From SYOC01 sp964441775 (GTDB taxonomy: Bacteria > Desulfobacterota > Binatia > Bin18), in NCBI GenBank assembly GCA_964441775.1, contig CAYTVL010000034.1, positions 1 through 64,000 on the forward strand: a DNA stretch of 64,000 bases, read 5' to 3'. The notes under the pieces are model-generated. The model was not told the origin of the DNA and did no database searches. It was given only the letters and a program-made list of their open reading frames with translations. Position numbers and translations under genes: made by a program. Each line of letters opens with the position of its first letter. Position 1 is the first letter of the stretch. Of this stretch, positions 32,962-41,935 are shown one piece after another.

Positions 32962-34686
32962 CTATAATACATCGGGCGGTTTCGGGCTCATTTCCGCCTT
33001 CAATCGTTGCTTTTCTTCTTTTAACCAGTCACGGAGAATCTGCACTATGAGATCCCTGTGAGCGCCGGCAATCTTCATCAATTCCTCACGGCGCGGGTCG
33101 GACAACACTTTGATTTTTTCTACTGACACGGCGGGTGCTCCTTCTTCCAGTTGAAAAGTTTCCTCCTGAGCCCCGAGCGACAAAGGACCTCTCGTTCGGT
33201 CTAGTTGTCCTAGCTGTTGCAACATTGCGCCGGCTTCCCCGAGCTGCGCCCTCCCTTCTTGTCCGACGTCCCGCTCCAGCGCCTGCTGTTCTTCAACGAC
33301 TCGCGTCACGCGCCGGCGTCGACCAAACCTCATCAGCAGGAGGAGCAGCACGACGACGCCCGCCGCGGCAGCCATCCCTTGCGGGGTCTTGAGCCACTGT
33401 TGCGGCTTGAGAGGATCAAACGCCACAGTATCTTTTTCCGCGTCCACGGGTTTCGTTTTGAAAGGAATATTGACTATTTCTACTTTATCACCTCGCTCGA
33501 CCGAGATGCCCGCCGCCATCGTCACCACCGATCGCACGGCGTCGATTTCTTCAGCCGAGCGAGGAAGATAGGTTTCTCCTTGGTAGCGACCATCAATCAG
33601 CACCCCGACCGTCAAGCGTCGCACTTGTCCGCGCGGCTCAATAGTCTGGCTGGTGGTTTTGCCGATTTCGTAATTATAGACTTGGCTGCTTTTCTTGACC
33701 GGCGGCTCACCCGCCGTTTTGCTGCTGTCTCCATTAGTGATATTCGCTTGGACGCCCGCTACGCTGCCGTTGGGACCTGAGGACTCCTCCACCTCCAGTT
33801 GCTTACTCCGCTCCACACCGGCGGGGTCGTATTCTTCCCGCGTTCGTTGCATCTCCCTCGCATCCAGCTCAACCGCCACCCGCGCCACGGCTCGTCCCGT
33901 TCCGAGCACGGGCTCCAGCATCGACTCAATGCGTTGCTCAATCTCCCGTTCGCGCTCTCGCGTCAGTTGATAGAGCAGTTCCGTCGCGCTTTTCTCTTCT
34001 TTTTCCTCGGTCGACTGCAGCAATTTTCCGGACGAGTCGACCACGGTCACTCGCTCCGGCGACAGCCCGGCCACTGAGGTCGACACGAGGTTCACGATGC
34101 CATGCACTTGCGCGGGCGAGAGGCGAAACCCGGGGCGCAACTCGACGACCACGGACGCCGAGGCTTTGTCTTCAGCCCGATGAAAAGTTGCGTGTTCGGG
34201 CAGAGCCAGGTGCACTCGACAGGATTGCACAGCCGCTAGCGCGCTGATCGTGCGCACCAATTCCCCCTGCAAGGCTCTCGTATAGTTGACCCGTTGGGTA
34301 AACTCACTCAGACCGAATTGGGCGTGCTCAAAGAATTCGAGCCCGACTCCGCCGCCTTGGGGCAACCCTTTCCCGGCCAAATCAAGACGAGTGCGGTATA
34401 CGAGCTCTTCTGGCACCTCGATCACTGATCCTTCTTTACTGAGTTGATACGGAATTTTTTGGGCGTCGAGTTCTTTCACCACCGCCGCGGCATCCTGGGG
34501 AGACAGGTTGGTGAACAGGGGCCGATAGTAGGCATGATTCAGCCAATAGACGCCCAGGCCTACACACACGAGGAGGATCGGAAATCCTCGACTCAAAAAT
34601 GTTTTCTGCTGAGGAGAAAGGGCTTCAAGCCATTGCGCCAGCTTTTCCCGCCCCCACTGTATCCCCTGCTGCAGTCGTTCAAGCAC
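32962..34686 (-). CDS. fliF: Flagellar MS-ring protein FliF
   Basis: Forms the MS ring in the inner membrane, the base on which the flagellum is built. 574 residues. Membrane helices at about 33-50 and 455-472 bracket the periplasmic part, which holds the YscJ-like secretin domain (about 55-225, with LALPEHATFHRAEDKASASV) and the FliF ring domain. The cytoplasmic C-terminus ends with DPRREELMKIAGAHRDLIVQ and the FliG-binding tail KPPDVL. 173 bases separate it from fliE; no gene is visible in that gap. Confidence 0.95.
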   Translation of the reverse strand: MLERLQQGIQWGREKLAQWLEALSPQQKTFLSRGFPILLVCVGLGVYWLNHAYYRPLFTNLSPQDAAAVVKELDAQKIPYQLSKEGSVIEVPEELVYRTRLDLAGKGLPQGGGVGLEFFEHAQFGLSEFTQRVNYTRALQGELVRTISALAAVQSCRVHLALPEHATFHRAEDKASASVVVELRPGFRLSPAQVHGIVNLVSTSVAGLSPERVTVVDSSGKLLQSTEEKEEKSATELLYQLTREREREIEQRIESMLEPVLGTGRAVARVAVELDAREMQRTREEYDPAGVERSKQLEVEESSGPNGSVAGVQANITNGDSSKTAGEPPVKKSSQVYNYEIGKTTSQTIEPRGQVRRLTVGVLIDGRYQGETYLPRSAEEIDAVRSVVTMAAGISVERGDKVEIVNIPFKTKPVDAEKDTVAFDPLKPQQWLKTPQGMAAAAGVVVLLLLLMRFGRRRRVTRVVEEQQALERDVGQEGRAQLGEAGAMLQQLGQLDRTRGPLSLGAQEETFQLEEGAPAVSVEKIKVLSDPRREELMKIAGAHRDLIVQILRDWLKEEKQRLKAEMSPKPPDVL

Positions 34687-34859
34687 GAATACTCATCCCA
34701 GGATCAAATCTTCATTCACTAGCGTATGGTTCCAACTGGCGGAGAAGGGCTGTTGACCGGAGAGGAAACGCAAAGACGGGGGCTCACCCATGCACGAGTC
34801 GCCCCCGTCTTCGTCTCCGCCAAACAGCATCCTGCCACGCCACGCGTTCGTCGCGGTCT

Positions 34860-35162
34860 TTAGACTTGCATGCGGACAATCTCTTGATAGGCTTCCAGAA
34901 TCTTATTGCGAATTTGCATCATCAAGCGAAACGAGACGTCCGCTTTTTCCATCGCCACGATCGTCTCTTGGAGATCGCCTTTTCCTTCGCCAACCAGTTG
35001 GCGAATGGCGTGATCGGCCTGCTGGGTCAGGTCGTTCACCTCTCCCAAGGCTTGCTTCAGATGCGTTTGAAAGTCGGCTCCTTGCGGCTGGGGCTCGGTA
35101 TTCATGGCAGGCGAACGAGCCGGAGCTGCAGGAGGAGCATACGTTAAGGTAATCTCTTTCAT
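34860..35162 (-). CDS. fliE: Flagellar hook-basal body adaptor FliE
   Basis: Joins the MS ring to the rod. About 100 residues from the ATG at 35162; the frame extends to 35180 but the later ATG is more typical. The conserved C-terminal helix VSFRLMMQIRNKILEAYQEI ends in MRMQV-like VRMQV, as in all FliE proteins. The N-terminal 35 residues are Pro/Ala-rich and variable. It follows flgC by 134 bases in the same direction. Confidence 0.93.
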   Translation of the reverse strand: MKEITLTYAPPAAPARSPAMNTEPQPQGADFQTHLKQALGEVNDLTQQADHAIRQLVGEGKGDLQETIVAMEKADVSFRLMMQIRNKILEAYQEIVRMQV

Positions 35163-35296
35163 GCTGCGCCCTCCCACCACGTTACGCGCAGTGGTCCGTA
35201 GACGGTCGCTCGTGTTTGTTGTGCTTCCGTGCGCTGCAGGGCGTCCTTAGTCAGTAGATCCACCACTCTTCTCCGTCACAGTACTTGCGGGAATTC

Positions 35297-35770
35297 CTAG
35301 ACCCGCCCCATTTCCAGCAACTTGTGCACGAGCGCCTTGGTCGAATTGAACACCGTGAGGTTAGCCTCGTAGGATCGCGTCGCCGCGAGCAGGTCCGTCA
35401 TCTCCTCCATGGTGTTAATCTCGGGATACGATACGTAGCCTTCCTTATCCGCGTCAGGGTGACTCGGGTCATACACCTTTCTGGGGGTCCGACTGCTCGG
35501 CTGCACCCCAGCCACTGCGACGGCGTTGATCTCATTCTGAGGCTTCAGACGTTTCAGCGGTATGGGGATAGTCATGCCGGCTTGGAGCATCGTCGGAAAA
35601 TCTTCCCGCAATGGCTGGGCGCGAAAGAAGATATTGCGCCGACGATACGGCCCGCCTTCGGGGGTACGGGTCGTCTCGGCATTGGCTAAGTTCCCCGCCA
35701 CCACGCTCATGCGCGTGCGCTGAGCGCTCATGCCGGAACCGGTCACATCAAAAATACGGAAGATATCCAT
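35297..35770 (-). CDS. flgC: Flagellar basal-body rod protein FlgC
   Basis: Proximal rod subunit, 157 residues. N-terminus MDIFRIFDVTGSGMSAQRTR, then VVAGNLANAETTRTPEGGPY (the rod protein signature), and the C-terminal helix EMTDLLAATRSYEANLTVFN. GCAGAGGATAAACA precedes the ATG, which is 3 bases after the flgB stop, so the two are tightly coupled. Confidence 0.95.
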   Translation of the reverse strand: MDIFRIFDVTGSGMSAQRTRMSVVAGNLANAETTRTPEGGPYRRRNIFFRAQPLREDFPTMLQAGMTIPIPLKRLKPQNEINAVAVAGVQPSSRTPRKVYDPSHPDADKEGYVSYPEINTMEEMTDLLAATRSYEANLTVFNSTKALVHKLLEMGRV

Positions 35771-35773
35771 TGT

Positions 35774-36202
35774 TTATCCTCTGCCTTCGTTAATCGCGTA
35801 GCGTAAACTTCCAAACGAACGCGACAACAATGTCACACTGGTTTCGTGCAACAACGAATTTTCCGCGAAGCGGGTCATTTCCTGCTCAAGATCCACCTGA
35901 TTGTGGTCGAGCTTCTTTTCTCCTTCATCCTCTTCAACCCGCAGCGCATTCTGCATCCCGGGACGCAGATGACCAGGATGAGTGCTCACTAACTGGATTC
36001 GCCCGTTTTGCCCGCCAGTCGAGGACTCCCCGGACTCCGCCAAGGCTTGCAGCACGCCGGCGAACTTCAAATCGCGCGAATGGTAGCCAGGAGTGTCAAC
36101 ATTGGCGATATTCGCCGCCAGCACTTCATTGCGCGCCGCGCGCAATCGCATTGAAGTCGTTAACAAGGTATGGGTCGGACCAAACAACGTAAAACCAGCC
36201 AT
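35774..36202 (-). CDS. flgB: Flagellar basal-body rod protein FlgB
   Basis: Proximal rod subunit, 142 residues. Signature ARNEVLAANIANVDTPGYHS followed by RDLKF; the C-terminal half ends in a helix with DLEQEMTRFAENSLLHE. GAGGACGAGTAGT precedes the ATG. It starts 42 bases after the sigma-54 regulator gene, so the structural operon may be read through from the regulators or from a promoter inside the regulator's 3' end, which I could not locate. Confidence 0.94.
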   Translation of the reverse strand: MAGFTLFGPTHTLLTTSMRLRAARNEVLAANIANVDTPGYHSRDLKFAGVLQALAESGESSTGGQNGRIQLVSTHPGHLRPGMQNALRVEEDEGEKKLDHNQVDLEQEMTRFAENSLLHETSVTLLSRSFGSLRYAINEGRG

Positions 36203-36244
36203 ACTACTCGTCCTCTTCTCATTCGCCCTTTTGCTGCATTGTCC

Positions 36245-37684
36245 TCAGAGACTTGCCGCTGTCTTCTGATACAGCTTTAATTTGTTCCTGAGCGTACGTA
36301 CGCTAATGCCTAACAGCTTCGCGGCTTGCGTGCGATTCTCGCGCACTTCACTCAAGGTTTTTTGGATAAGTCGTTCTTCCATTTCTTGCATGGACAAACC
36401 CGCGCGAAGATAGCCATCAGGCTGCGGCTCCACCGGCGTCGCGTTGGCGTCAGGTCCAACCGTTCTCTCAAGCGGCTCTTGGATGGCGAGCAGGGTGGAG
36501 CTGCTCCCGACGATTGGTTGACCGAGGGAACGACTGAGAGGTTCTTCTTCGAGGAGGACATGTTCAGGCCGAATGATTTCTCCGTCAGCCAGGATCGCCG
36601 CGCGCTCCAGGACATTGCACAGCTCGCGCACGTTCCCGGGCCAGGCGTAGGCTTGCAGAACCTGGATAGCGGCGGGAGCGAGCGTCACTTTGCGGTATCC
36701 AGCGCGGTTCAGAAAGGCGCGAGCAATCGGCTCAATATCGTCAAGTCGTTCACGCAACGGCGGCAAGCGCAGCGGAATGACATTCAACCGGTAGAAGAGA
36801 TCTTCTCGAAACCCGCCGCTCGCGATCATGTGGCGCAGATCACGATTCGTTGTGGCGACAACGCGGATGTCGATGCGTACGGGTTTGCGGCCACCCACGC
36901 GATCGACTTCTCGTTCCTGCAAGGCGCGTAACAGCTTTGCTTGCAAGGAGAGCGGCATCTCGCTCACTTCGTCAAGGAGAATAGTACCGCCGTGCGCCAA
37001 TTCAAATTTTCCTGGTTTGCTCACGAGCGCACCGGTAAACGCGCCCCGTTCGTACCCAAAGAGTTCGGACTCCAATAACCCTTCCGGCAGCGCGGCGCAG
37101 TTGACCGCAACAAAAGCGCCAGTCCGGCGACGACTCTGTTCATGCAGGAAGCGAGCGAGCAGCTCTTTGCCGGTGCCGCTTTCGCCTTGAATGAGGACGG
37201 ATGCTTGGGATTTCGCTACGTCTGTGGCGAACTTGAGGAGCGCATGCATACGTGGGTGCACAGTAACGATGGCGCCAGTATCCGACGCGAGTTCACTCGC
37301 TTCCTCGATAGGAGGAACCTGCTCACGCGCCAGTGCAGCCTCCACCAGGCTCGTCAATTCACGATAAGAAAAAGGTTTCACCAAAAGATCATACGCGCCG
37401 CATTTCATGGCCTCGACCGCTTCAGGCACCGTGGCGTGCCCGCTGATGACGATGAAGGGCGGCGCCTTCGTACTCGCTCGCGTGCGTCTGAGCAACTCCA
37501 GACCATCCATGCCGGGCATCCGGATGTCACTGATGATTAAATCCGCGCCCTGATCGTGCAGCAGCCCTTCCGCTGATTCCCCATCTGCGCATTCAACGGT
37601 CTCGTAACCAGCGAGCGTTAAGGACTCGCGCATGGCCTCTCGCATGGTCGGATCATCGTCAACAATAAGGACACGTTTTGTCAT
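36245..37684 (-). CDS. Sigma-54-dependent response regulator (FleR/FlrC/FlgR-like)
   Basis: 479 residues from the ATG at 37684; a 24-codon longer frame overlaps the kinase gene and is unlikely. Receiver (about 1-118) with Asp53 in LIISDIRMPGMDGLELL; AAA+ domain (about 140-370) with Walker A GESGTGKE and the sigma-54 contact loop GAFTGA; C-terminal Fis-type helix-turn-helix (about 430-475) with NRTQAAKLLGISVRTLRNKL. It is 23 bases after its partner kinase and 42 before flgB, the usual place of FleR/FlrC, so it probably activates the basal-body and hook genes with sigma-54. Confidence 0.9.
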   Translation of the reverse strand: MTKRVLIVDDDPTMREAMRESLTLAGYETVECADGESAEGLLHDQGADLIISDIRMPGMDGLELLRRTRASTKAPPFIVISGHATVPEAVEAMKCGAYDLLVKPFSYRELTSLVEAALAREQVPPIEEASELASDTGAIVTVHPRMHALLKFATDVAKSQASVLIQGESGTGKELLARFLHEQSRRRTGAFVAVNCAALPEGLLESELFGYERGAFTGALVSKPGKFELAHGGTILLDEVSEMPLSLQAKLLRALQEREVDRVGGRKPVRIDIRVVATTNRDLRHMIASGGFREDLFYRLNVIPLRLPPLRERLDDIEPIARAFLNRAGYRKVTLAPAAIQVLQAYAWPGNVRELCNVLERAAILADGEIIRPEHVLLEEEPLSRSLGQPIVGSSSTLLAIQEPLERTVGPDANATPVEPQPDGYLRAGLSMQEMEERLIQKTLSEVRENRTQAAKLLGISVRTLRNKLKLYQKTAASL

Positions 37685-37707
37685 ATCTCTTATGCTTTTT
37701 TCTACAA

Positions 37708-39006
37708 TCACTTTGCAGGTGCGCGGTCCGCCACCGGCAGGAACACGGAAAAGCACGTTCCTCGTCCGCGCCCCGGGGCCACCTCAATTGAGCCATGATG
37801 CGCACAGATAATTTTATGAGTGAGCGCCAATCCCAGCCCCGTTCCTTTCGGCTTCGTGCTAAAAAACGGGTCGAAGATTTTCTCTCGGTTCTCCGGAGGA
37901 ATCCCCGTCCCTTCATCGCGTACGTGAATTTCCAGGTCTTGATGTACGCGTCCGTTCATCGACGAGAACGAAGAACGCCGGGCTTCTATCTGCACGTCGC
38001 CGCCTTCAGGCATAGCGTCAAGCGCATTCGTCACGAGGTTCAGGAACACTTGCGTAAGTAAGCCGCGGTCTCCCCACAAAGGCGGGAGTCCCGGTTCGAC
38101 GACAATGTCAAGCGTCCATTTGCCTCCGTGCAAGAAAGGGGCGGCGAGATCAGCCACATCGTGCAACAAGTCGGACGCCGGTAATTCTTCTCCACTGATG
38201 CGGGGCTCGGCGGCAAATGAGAGTAGATGAGAAATGGTGGTGTGGAGGCGATGGACGGCGTCGAGAATTCGGGAAGCCAGCCGGTTGGTGTCTCCGTCCG
38301 TACGCTCCTTCAACAACGAAGCGTAGAGTTCGATCCCACCGAGCGGGCTGCGCACCTCATGGGCGACACTCGCAGCCATTTCGCCGAGCGACGCCAAGCG
38401 GCGCGCACGCGCGGCCTCCGCCTCCAACCGTTTCATACGGCTCAGGTCCTGAAAGACGACGGCGTATGCACGCTCATCGCTGTCAGCGACATGCACTTCT
38501 GAGATCGTCAGCTGGACAGGTGTTGATGAACCATTGAGACCACGCAGCAGTCGTTCACTTTCCAAGGGTAAGAAATCGCGCTCTCCTCGCTTGAGATGCT
38601 CCGTCAAGCGTTCCCCTAACAACTGCACGACGCGCTCCTCGTCAACTTCGCCAACAAGTTCACGAAGGCGGCGATTGATCAGCGTCGGGCGCAAAGCGCT
38701 GTCCAAAACGAGCACGCCGGCTTTCAGGCTCTCTAACACCGAAAGTAAATAGGCGCGTGCTTCTTCACGCTCATGTAAACGCTTTTTGAGCGCCCAGTTC
38801 TTCTCGGCCAGTTCGCCGTCGAGATCGGCAACGCGAGTCTCCAGCCGTCGATATTCTTGCATCAACTGGAGGCTGCTGTGCTGAAACCACTCGATGAGAC
38901 GCGCGAGCGACGCAACCTCTCTCACAGGTGGTGTAGTCGCTGCGATAGCAAAAGCGGTGTGTTCAGGTTGCGTCGTGGCAGGCGGTATTCCGAGTTGATA
39001 TTCCAC
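37708..39006 (-). CDS. PAS histidine kinase (FleS/FlrB-like)
   Basis: Soluble kinase, 432 residues from a GTG at 39006 that follows AAGGAGG; a TTG at 39051 in the same frame is an alternative. N-terminal coiled coil (about 45-85, LMQEYRRLETRVADLDGELAEKN-like heptads), a PAS domain (about 90-190), HisKA with the phospho-acceptor His in AASVAHEVRSPLGGIELYAS, and an ATPase domain with NLVTNALDAMPEGG, DEGTGIP and GTGLGLALTHKII. The RSPLGGIELYASLL run is typical of FleS-type kinases. It has no membrane helix, so it likely senses flagellar assembly from inside the cell. Confidence 0.88.
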   Translation of the reverse strand: MEYQLGIPPATTQPEHTAFAIAATTPPVREVASLARLIEWFQHSSLQLMQEYRRLETRVADLDGELAEKNWALKKRLHEREEARAYLLSVLESLKAGVLVLDSALRPTLINRRLRELVGEVDEERVVQLLGERLTEHLKRGERDFLPLESERLLRGLNGSSTPVQLTISEVHVADSDERAYAVVFQDLSRMKRLEAEAARARRLASLGEMAASVAHEVRSPLGGIELYASLLKERTDGDTNRLASRILDAVHRLHTTISHLLSFAAEPRISGEELPASDLLHDVADLAAPFLHGGKWTLDIVVEPGLPPLWGDRGLLTQVFLNLVTNALDAMPEGGDVQIEARRSSFSSMNGRVHQDLEIHVRDEGTGIPPENREKIFDPFFSTKPKGTGLGLALTHKIICAHHGSIEVAPGRGRGTCFSVFLPVADRAPAK

Positions 39007-39113
39007 TGCGATGTCACCTCCTTGCTGTTTCCGCAAGGACTGTACCAGCAAAATGTGCCGAGGCGCGGCAAAATTTTCCCGGAAAAATCAGCATTGACGC
39101 CTGTGGCGCATGG

Positions 39114-40223
39114 TTACGCAGTCAAAGAATATTCAGCAGGCGTCACGTTCCTGACAGGAGTCCAGGTTGTTGATGTGGAAACAGGGGACGGATGAAGGCC
39201 TAGCCCCTTTTTCCGCATGCGCTCGATCAGCGTCGTGCGGTTGAGCCGTAGCAGTTCCGCCGCCAACGTCTTATTGCCGCCGGTGCGAGAGAGAGCTTGT
39301 AAAATCAGCCGATCTTCAATTGTTTGCATGAAGCCGTTCAAATCCACCCCCTCAGGAGGTAGGCGCAAGTCTCGCAGTGACACACGCTCATCCTCTAAGG
39401 AGGCTGGCGCTGTGTCGACCACATAGTCAGGTAAGTCGTTGGTGCGGATGACGCCGTCCTCGTTTAAGAGCACTAATCGTTCGATCAAGTTTTCCACTTC
39501 TCGCACGTTACCCGGCCAATGGTACTGCGCCAGGCGCGCCAACGCCTCGGCTTCGATCTGCACCACGGGAACGGCTTTCTTGTGACTATGAAGTCGGAGG
39601 AAGTAATCGACCAAGAGGGGAACGTCCCCTGCGCGTTCACGTAACGAGGGTAAATGAATAGGGAGCACATTGAGACGGTAAAAGAGGTCTTCACGGAACC
39701 GCCGCTCTTTGACGGCGGTGAACAAGTCGCGATTCGTCGCGGCGACCACGCGAACGTCAACACGGATTGCTTTGTCGCTGCCAACTGGTTCAAATTCACG
39801 CTCTTGCAGAACGCGCAGCAATTTCACCTGCAGCTTAGGGCTCATTTCGCCTATCTCGTCCAAAAACAGCGTTCCGCCATTAGCCAACTGAAAACGTCCT
39901 TGTCGCGCATTGATGGCGCCGGTAAAGGCCCCACGCACATGCCCGAACAATTCACTCTCCAGCAACTCCTCAGGAATCGCCCCACAGTTGACGGGAACGA
40001 AGGGACCTGCTGCGCAGGAACTCAAGTTGTGAATCGTCCTTGCCACTAACTCTTTCCCAGTGCCGCTCTCACCGGTAATCAGCACAGTCGCATTACTCCC
40101 GGCTAATTTATTCGTCAGATCAAACACTTGTTGCATCTTCGCACTCTTCCCCACCAATGGCCCAAAGGCCCTCACCTCACCCATTCCCCCCTCGGCGAAG
40201 AGCTGCACGGTTGTTTGTTCCAT
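39114..40223 (-). CDS. Sigma-54-dependent activator without receiver (FleQ/FlrA-like position)
   Basis: 369 residues. AAA+ domain (about 15-250) with Walker A ITGESGTGKE, the GAFTGA loop in HVRGAFTGAINA, and the arginine-finger region; Fis-type helix-turn-helix (about 310-345) with NKTLAAELLRLNRTTLIERM. It lacks the N-terminal receiver-like domain of FleQ, so activity must be controlled otherwise, for example by amount or by a partner. First gene of the regulator-kinase-regulator row. GGAGGAG lies before the ATG and a sigma-54 promoter sits 75 bases upstream. Confidence 0.88.
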   Translation of the reverse strand: MEQTTVQLFAEGGMGEVRAFGPLVGKSAKMQQVFDLTNKLAGSNATVLITGESGTGKELVARTIHNLSSCAAGPFVPVNCGAIPEELLESELFGHVRGAFTGAINARQGRFQLANGGTLFLDEIGEMSPKLQVKLLRVLQEREFEPVGSDKAIRVDVRVVAATNRDLFTAVKERRFREDLFYRLNVLPIHLPSLRERAGDVPLLVDYFLRLHSHKKAVPVVQIEAEALARLAQYHWPGNVREVENLIERLVLLNEDGVIRTNDLPDYVVDTAPASLEDERVSLRDLRLPPEGVDLNGFMQTIEDRLILQALSRTGGNKTLAAELLRLNRTTLIERMRKKGLGLHPSPVSTSTTWTPVRNVTPAEYSLTA

Positions 40224-40297
40224 TTACACTCCTCCATGAATCGAGCGCCTACCCACAGCAGCAAACAATTGAGGGTGGTTTTGTCGGCGCTATAGAG

Positions 40298-40313
40298 AGC
40301 AAACGCGGTGCCA
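40298..40313 (-). promoter_or_regulatory. Sigma-54 -24/-12 promoter
   Basis: Minus strand TGGCACCGCGTTTGCT: TGGCAC, five bases, TTGCT. This matches the sigma-54 consensus TGGCAC-N5-TTGC at every conserved position. It is 85 to 75 bases before the ATG of the sigma-54 activator gene at 39114-40223. Confidence 0.85.
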
Positions 40314-40502
40314 GTGAGATTTTACTTTAGATTTTCTCAGGAACGATCGGCTTTCATGAAAATTTTAAGTTTTTCGCTGATCTCCCGATATCCCGCTCAA
40401 GGCGGCAAAAAATTAACACTTTCCATTTTCTTCTTCCACCTCTTTCTCTAGCAGAGGAAAAATCGCAGGAAGAAAGCAAATTTTTCTGAAGGAACGTGGG
40501 GC

Positions 40503-40516
40503 GGCAAAAATTTGCC
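40503..40516. promoter_or_regulatory. Dyad GGCAAA-AA-TTTGCC
   Basis: Perfect six-base arms around AA, in the middle of the divergent region between two activator genes. A possible activator-binding site; no experimental link. Confidence 0.3.
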
Positions 40517-40835
40517 ATTCTACCACTTCCTTATGCCTCACTGGTGTCGTATAAAATTTTCTTTTTCTTAGCTTCACCACAAGGTGGTGTATCGTCTATG
40601 TCGCCCTGACAAGAAAAGCGTCTTTGCTTCCCCAATTCACCTGGTATAAGGTGTTCCTGTTCACGCCTAATAAGCAACAAAGTATGAGAAAAAGAGTAGG
40701 CTTTCGTAAGGATTCTCTTTAGCGATCCATAGAGCGCGATTTCCACGGGCAATCATTTCTCTTCATGATCGCTTCGTAGTGGAGCGATATGCTACTATGG
40801 TTGAGCTGGCTATGCGTAAGCCGACATGATGTCTT

Positions 40836-41870
40836 ATGCCATTTTCTGTGTCTTCTCCATTGTTAATAGGCGAACATCCGCTCATGCAGAAAATCGAAGC
40901 GATGGTGCGCCGTGTAGCAGTGACGGACGCCACCATTTTGCTCACAGGGGAGAGCGGTACAGGCAAAGAGCTTGTCGCGCGTGCGTTGCACAATTTGAGT
41001 CCCCGCGCCGCCCATCCGTTTGTTCCTGTCAACTGTGCAGCGCTGCCGGAAGATTTACTGGAAAGCGAATTATTTGGGCACGTGCGCGGGGCATTCACGG
41101 GTGCACTGTCGTCCCGTGTTGGAATGTTTCAGTTGGCCGATGGAGGAACCATTCTCCTGGATGAGGTCGGGGAAATGCCGCTTTCCCTCCAAGCAAAACT
41201 GCTACGCGTCTTGCAGAATCGAGAAGTCAGACCTGTCGGTTCCGACCAATCTCTCTCCGTCAACATCCGTGTCATTGCCTCCACGAACAAGGATTTGCAA
41301 CGTGAGGTCGAGAAATCTACTTTCCGTGAAGATCTCTTTTACCGATTGCAAGTGATTCCTATTCATCTTCCGCCATTACGCGCTCGTCGCTCGGACATTC
41401 CTCTACTCGTGAGTTATCTTCTTGAAAAGAATAATCGCAAATACAACAGAGAGGTGGATATTGCCCAAGAAACCCTCGTGTATCTCTGGGAATATGACTG
41501 GCCTGGCAACGTGCGAGAACTGGAAAATCTTCTCGAACGATTGGTGGTTCTTAACGACACTGAGGTCCTCAACCCGGATGATTTACCTTCGTACATTCGT
41601 TCTTTCATGGCGGAAAAGAAAATTCCCCACCCGCAAATTACCGGCAACGACGTAGACCTCCGCCAGGTGATGGAACAGTTTGAATCTCGCTTAATTGACG
41701 AAGCCCTGCGACGAGCCAATGGCAACAAGAGCATGGCGGCGCAAATGCTTGGCCTAAAACGGACGACCTTAGTAGCAAAACTCCGAAAGAAGAAGAACTC
41801 GTCTTCTCCTCCTCTAGTCGATATGGGGGAAGTCTATTCCGTGTCGCACGAAAAACTGATAACACATTAG
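40836..41870 (+). CDS. Sigma-54-dependent activator without receiver
   Basis: 344 residues: nearly only an AAA+ domain (about 8-245; GESGTGKE, GAFTGA in HVRGAFTGALSS, LLDEVGEMP Walker B) and a Fis-type helix-turn-helix (about 290-325; NKSMAAQMLGLKRTTLVAKL). It is a close relative of the activator on the opposite strand at 39-40 kb and diverges from it, suggesting a duplicated pair. The ribosome binding site is poor. It is followed after 65 bases by a receiver gene, which might act as a separate control module. Target genes are unknown. Confidence 0.85.
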   Translation: MPFSVSSPLLIGEHPLMQKIEAMVRRVAVTDATILLTGESGTGKELVARALHNLSPRAAHPFVPVNCAALPEDLLESELFGHVRGAFTGALSSRVGMFQLADGGTILLDEVGEMPLSLQAKLLRVLQNREVRPVGSDQSLSVNIRVIASTNKDLQREVEKSTFREDLFYRLQVIPIHLPPLRARRSDIPLLVSYLLEKNNRKYNREVDIAQETLVYLWEYDWPGNVRELENLLERLVVLNDTEVLNPDDLPSYIRSFMAEKKIPHPQITGNDVDLRQVMEQFESRLIDEALRRANGNKSMAAQMLGLKRTTLVAKLRKKKNSSSPPLVDMGEVYSVSHEKLITH

Positions 41871-41935
41871 ATAAAAGCGCAAAGGGTTTTTCTCAGAGAG
41901 TCTTCAGGAACAACGAAATATAAAGAGAGCGTCTC

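Larger units (their letters stand above)
40224..40835. other. 612-bp divergent regulatory region
   Basis: Between two divergently transcribed sigma-54 activator genes. It holds a near-ideal sigma-54 promoter (40298-40313), the dyad at 40503-40516, a direct repeat GGCGGCAAAAA (about 40401 and 40501), and small hairpins such as CACCAC/GTGGTG near 40583. A 73-codon minus-strand frame (40531-40752) has no ribosome binding site and no recognisable fold, so I do not call it a gene. The region is AT-richer than its flanks. Confidence 0.6.

Noticed and set aside
39041..39062. GGCAC...TTTTGC on the minus strand before the FleS-like kinase as a sigma-54 promoter
   Set aside because: The gap between GG and GC is 8 bases instead of the required 10.
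40531..40752. 73-codon minus-strand frame between the two sigma-54 activator genes
   Set aside because: No ribosome binding site, no recognisable fold, in an AT-rich regulatory region with several dyads.
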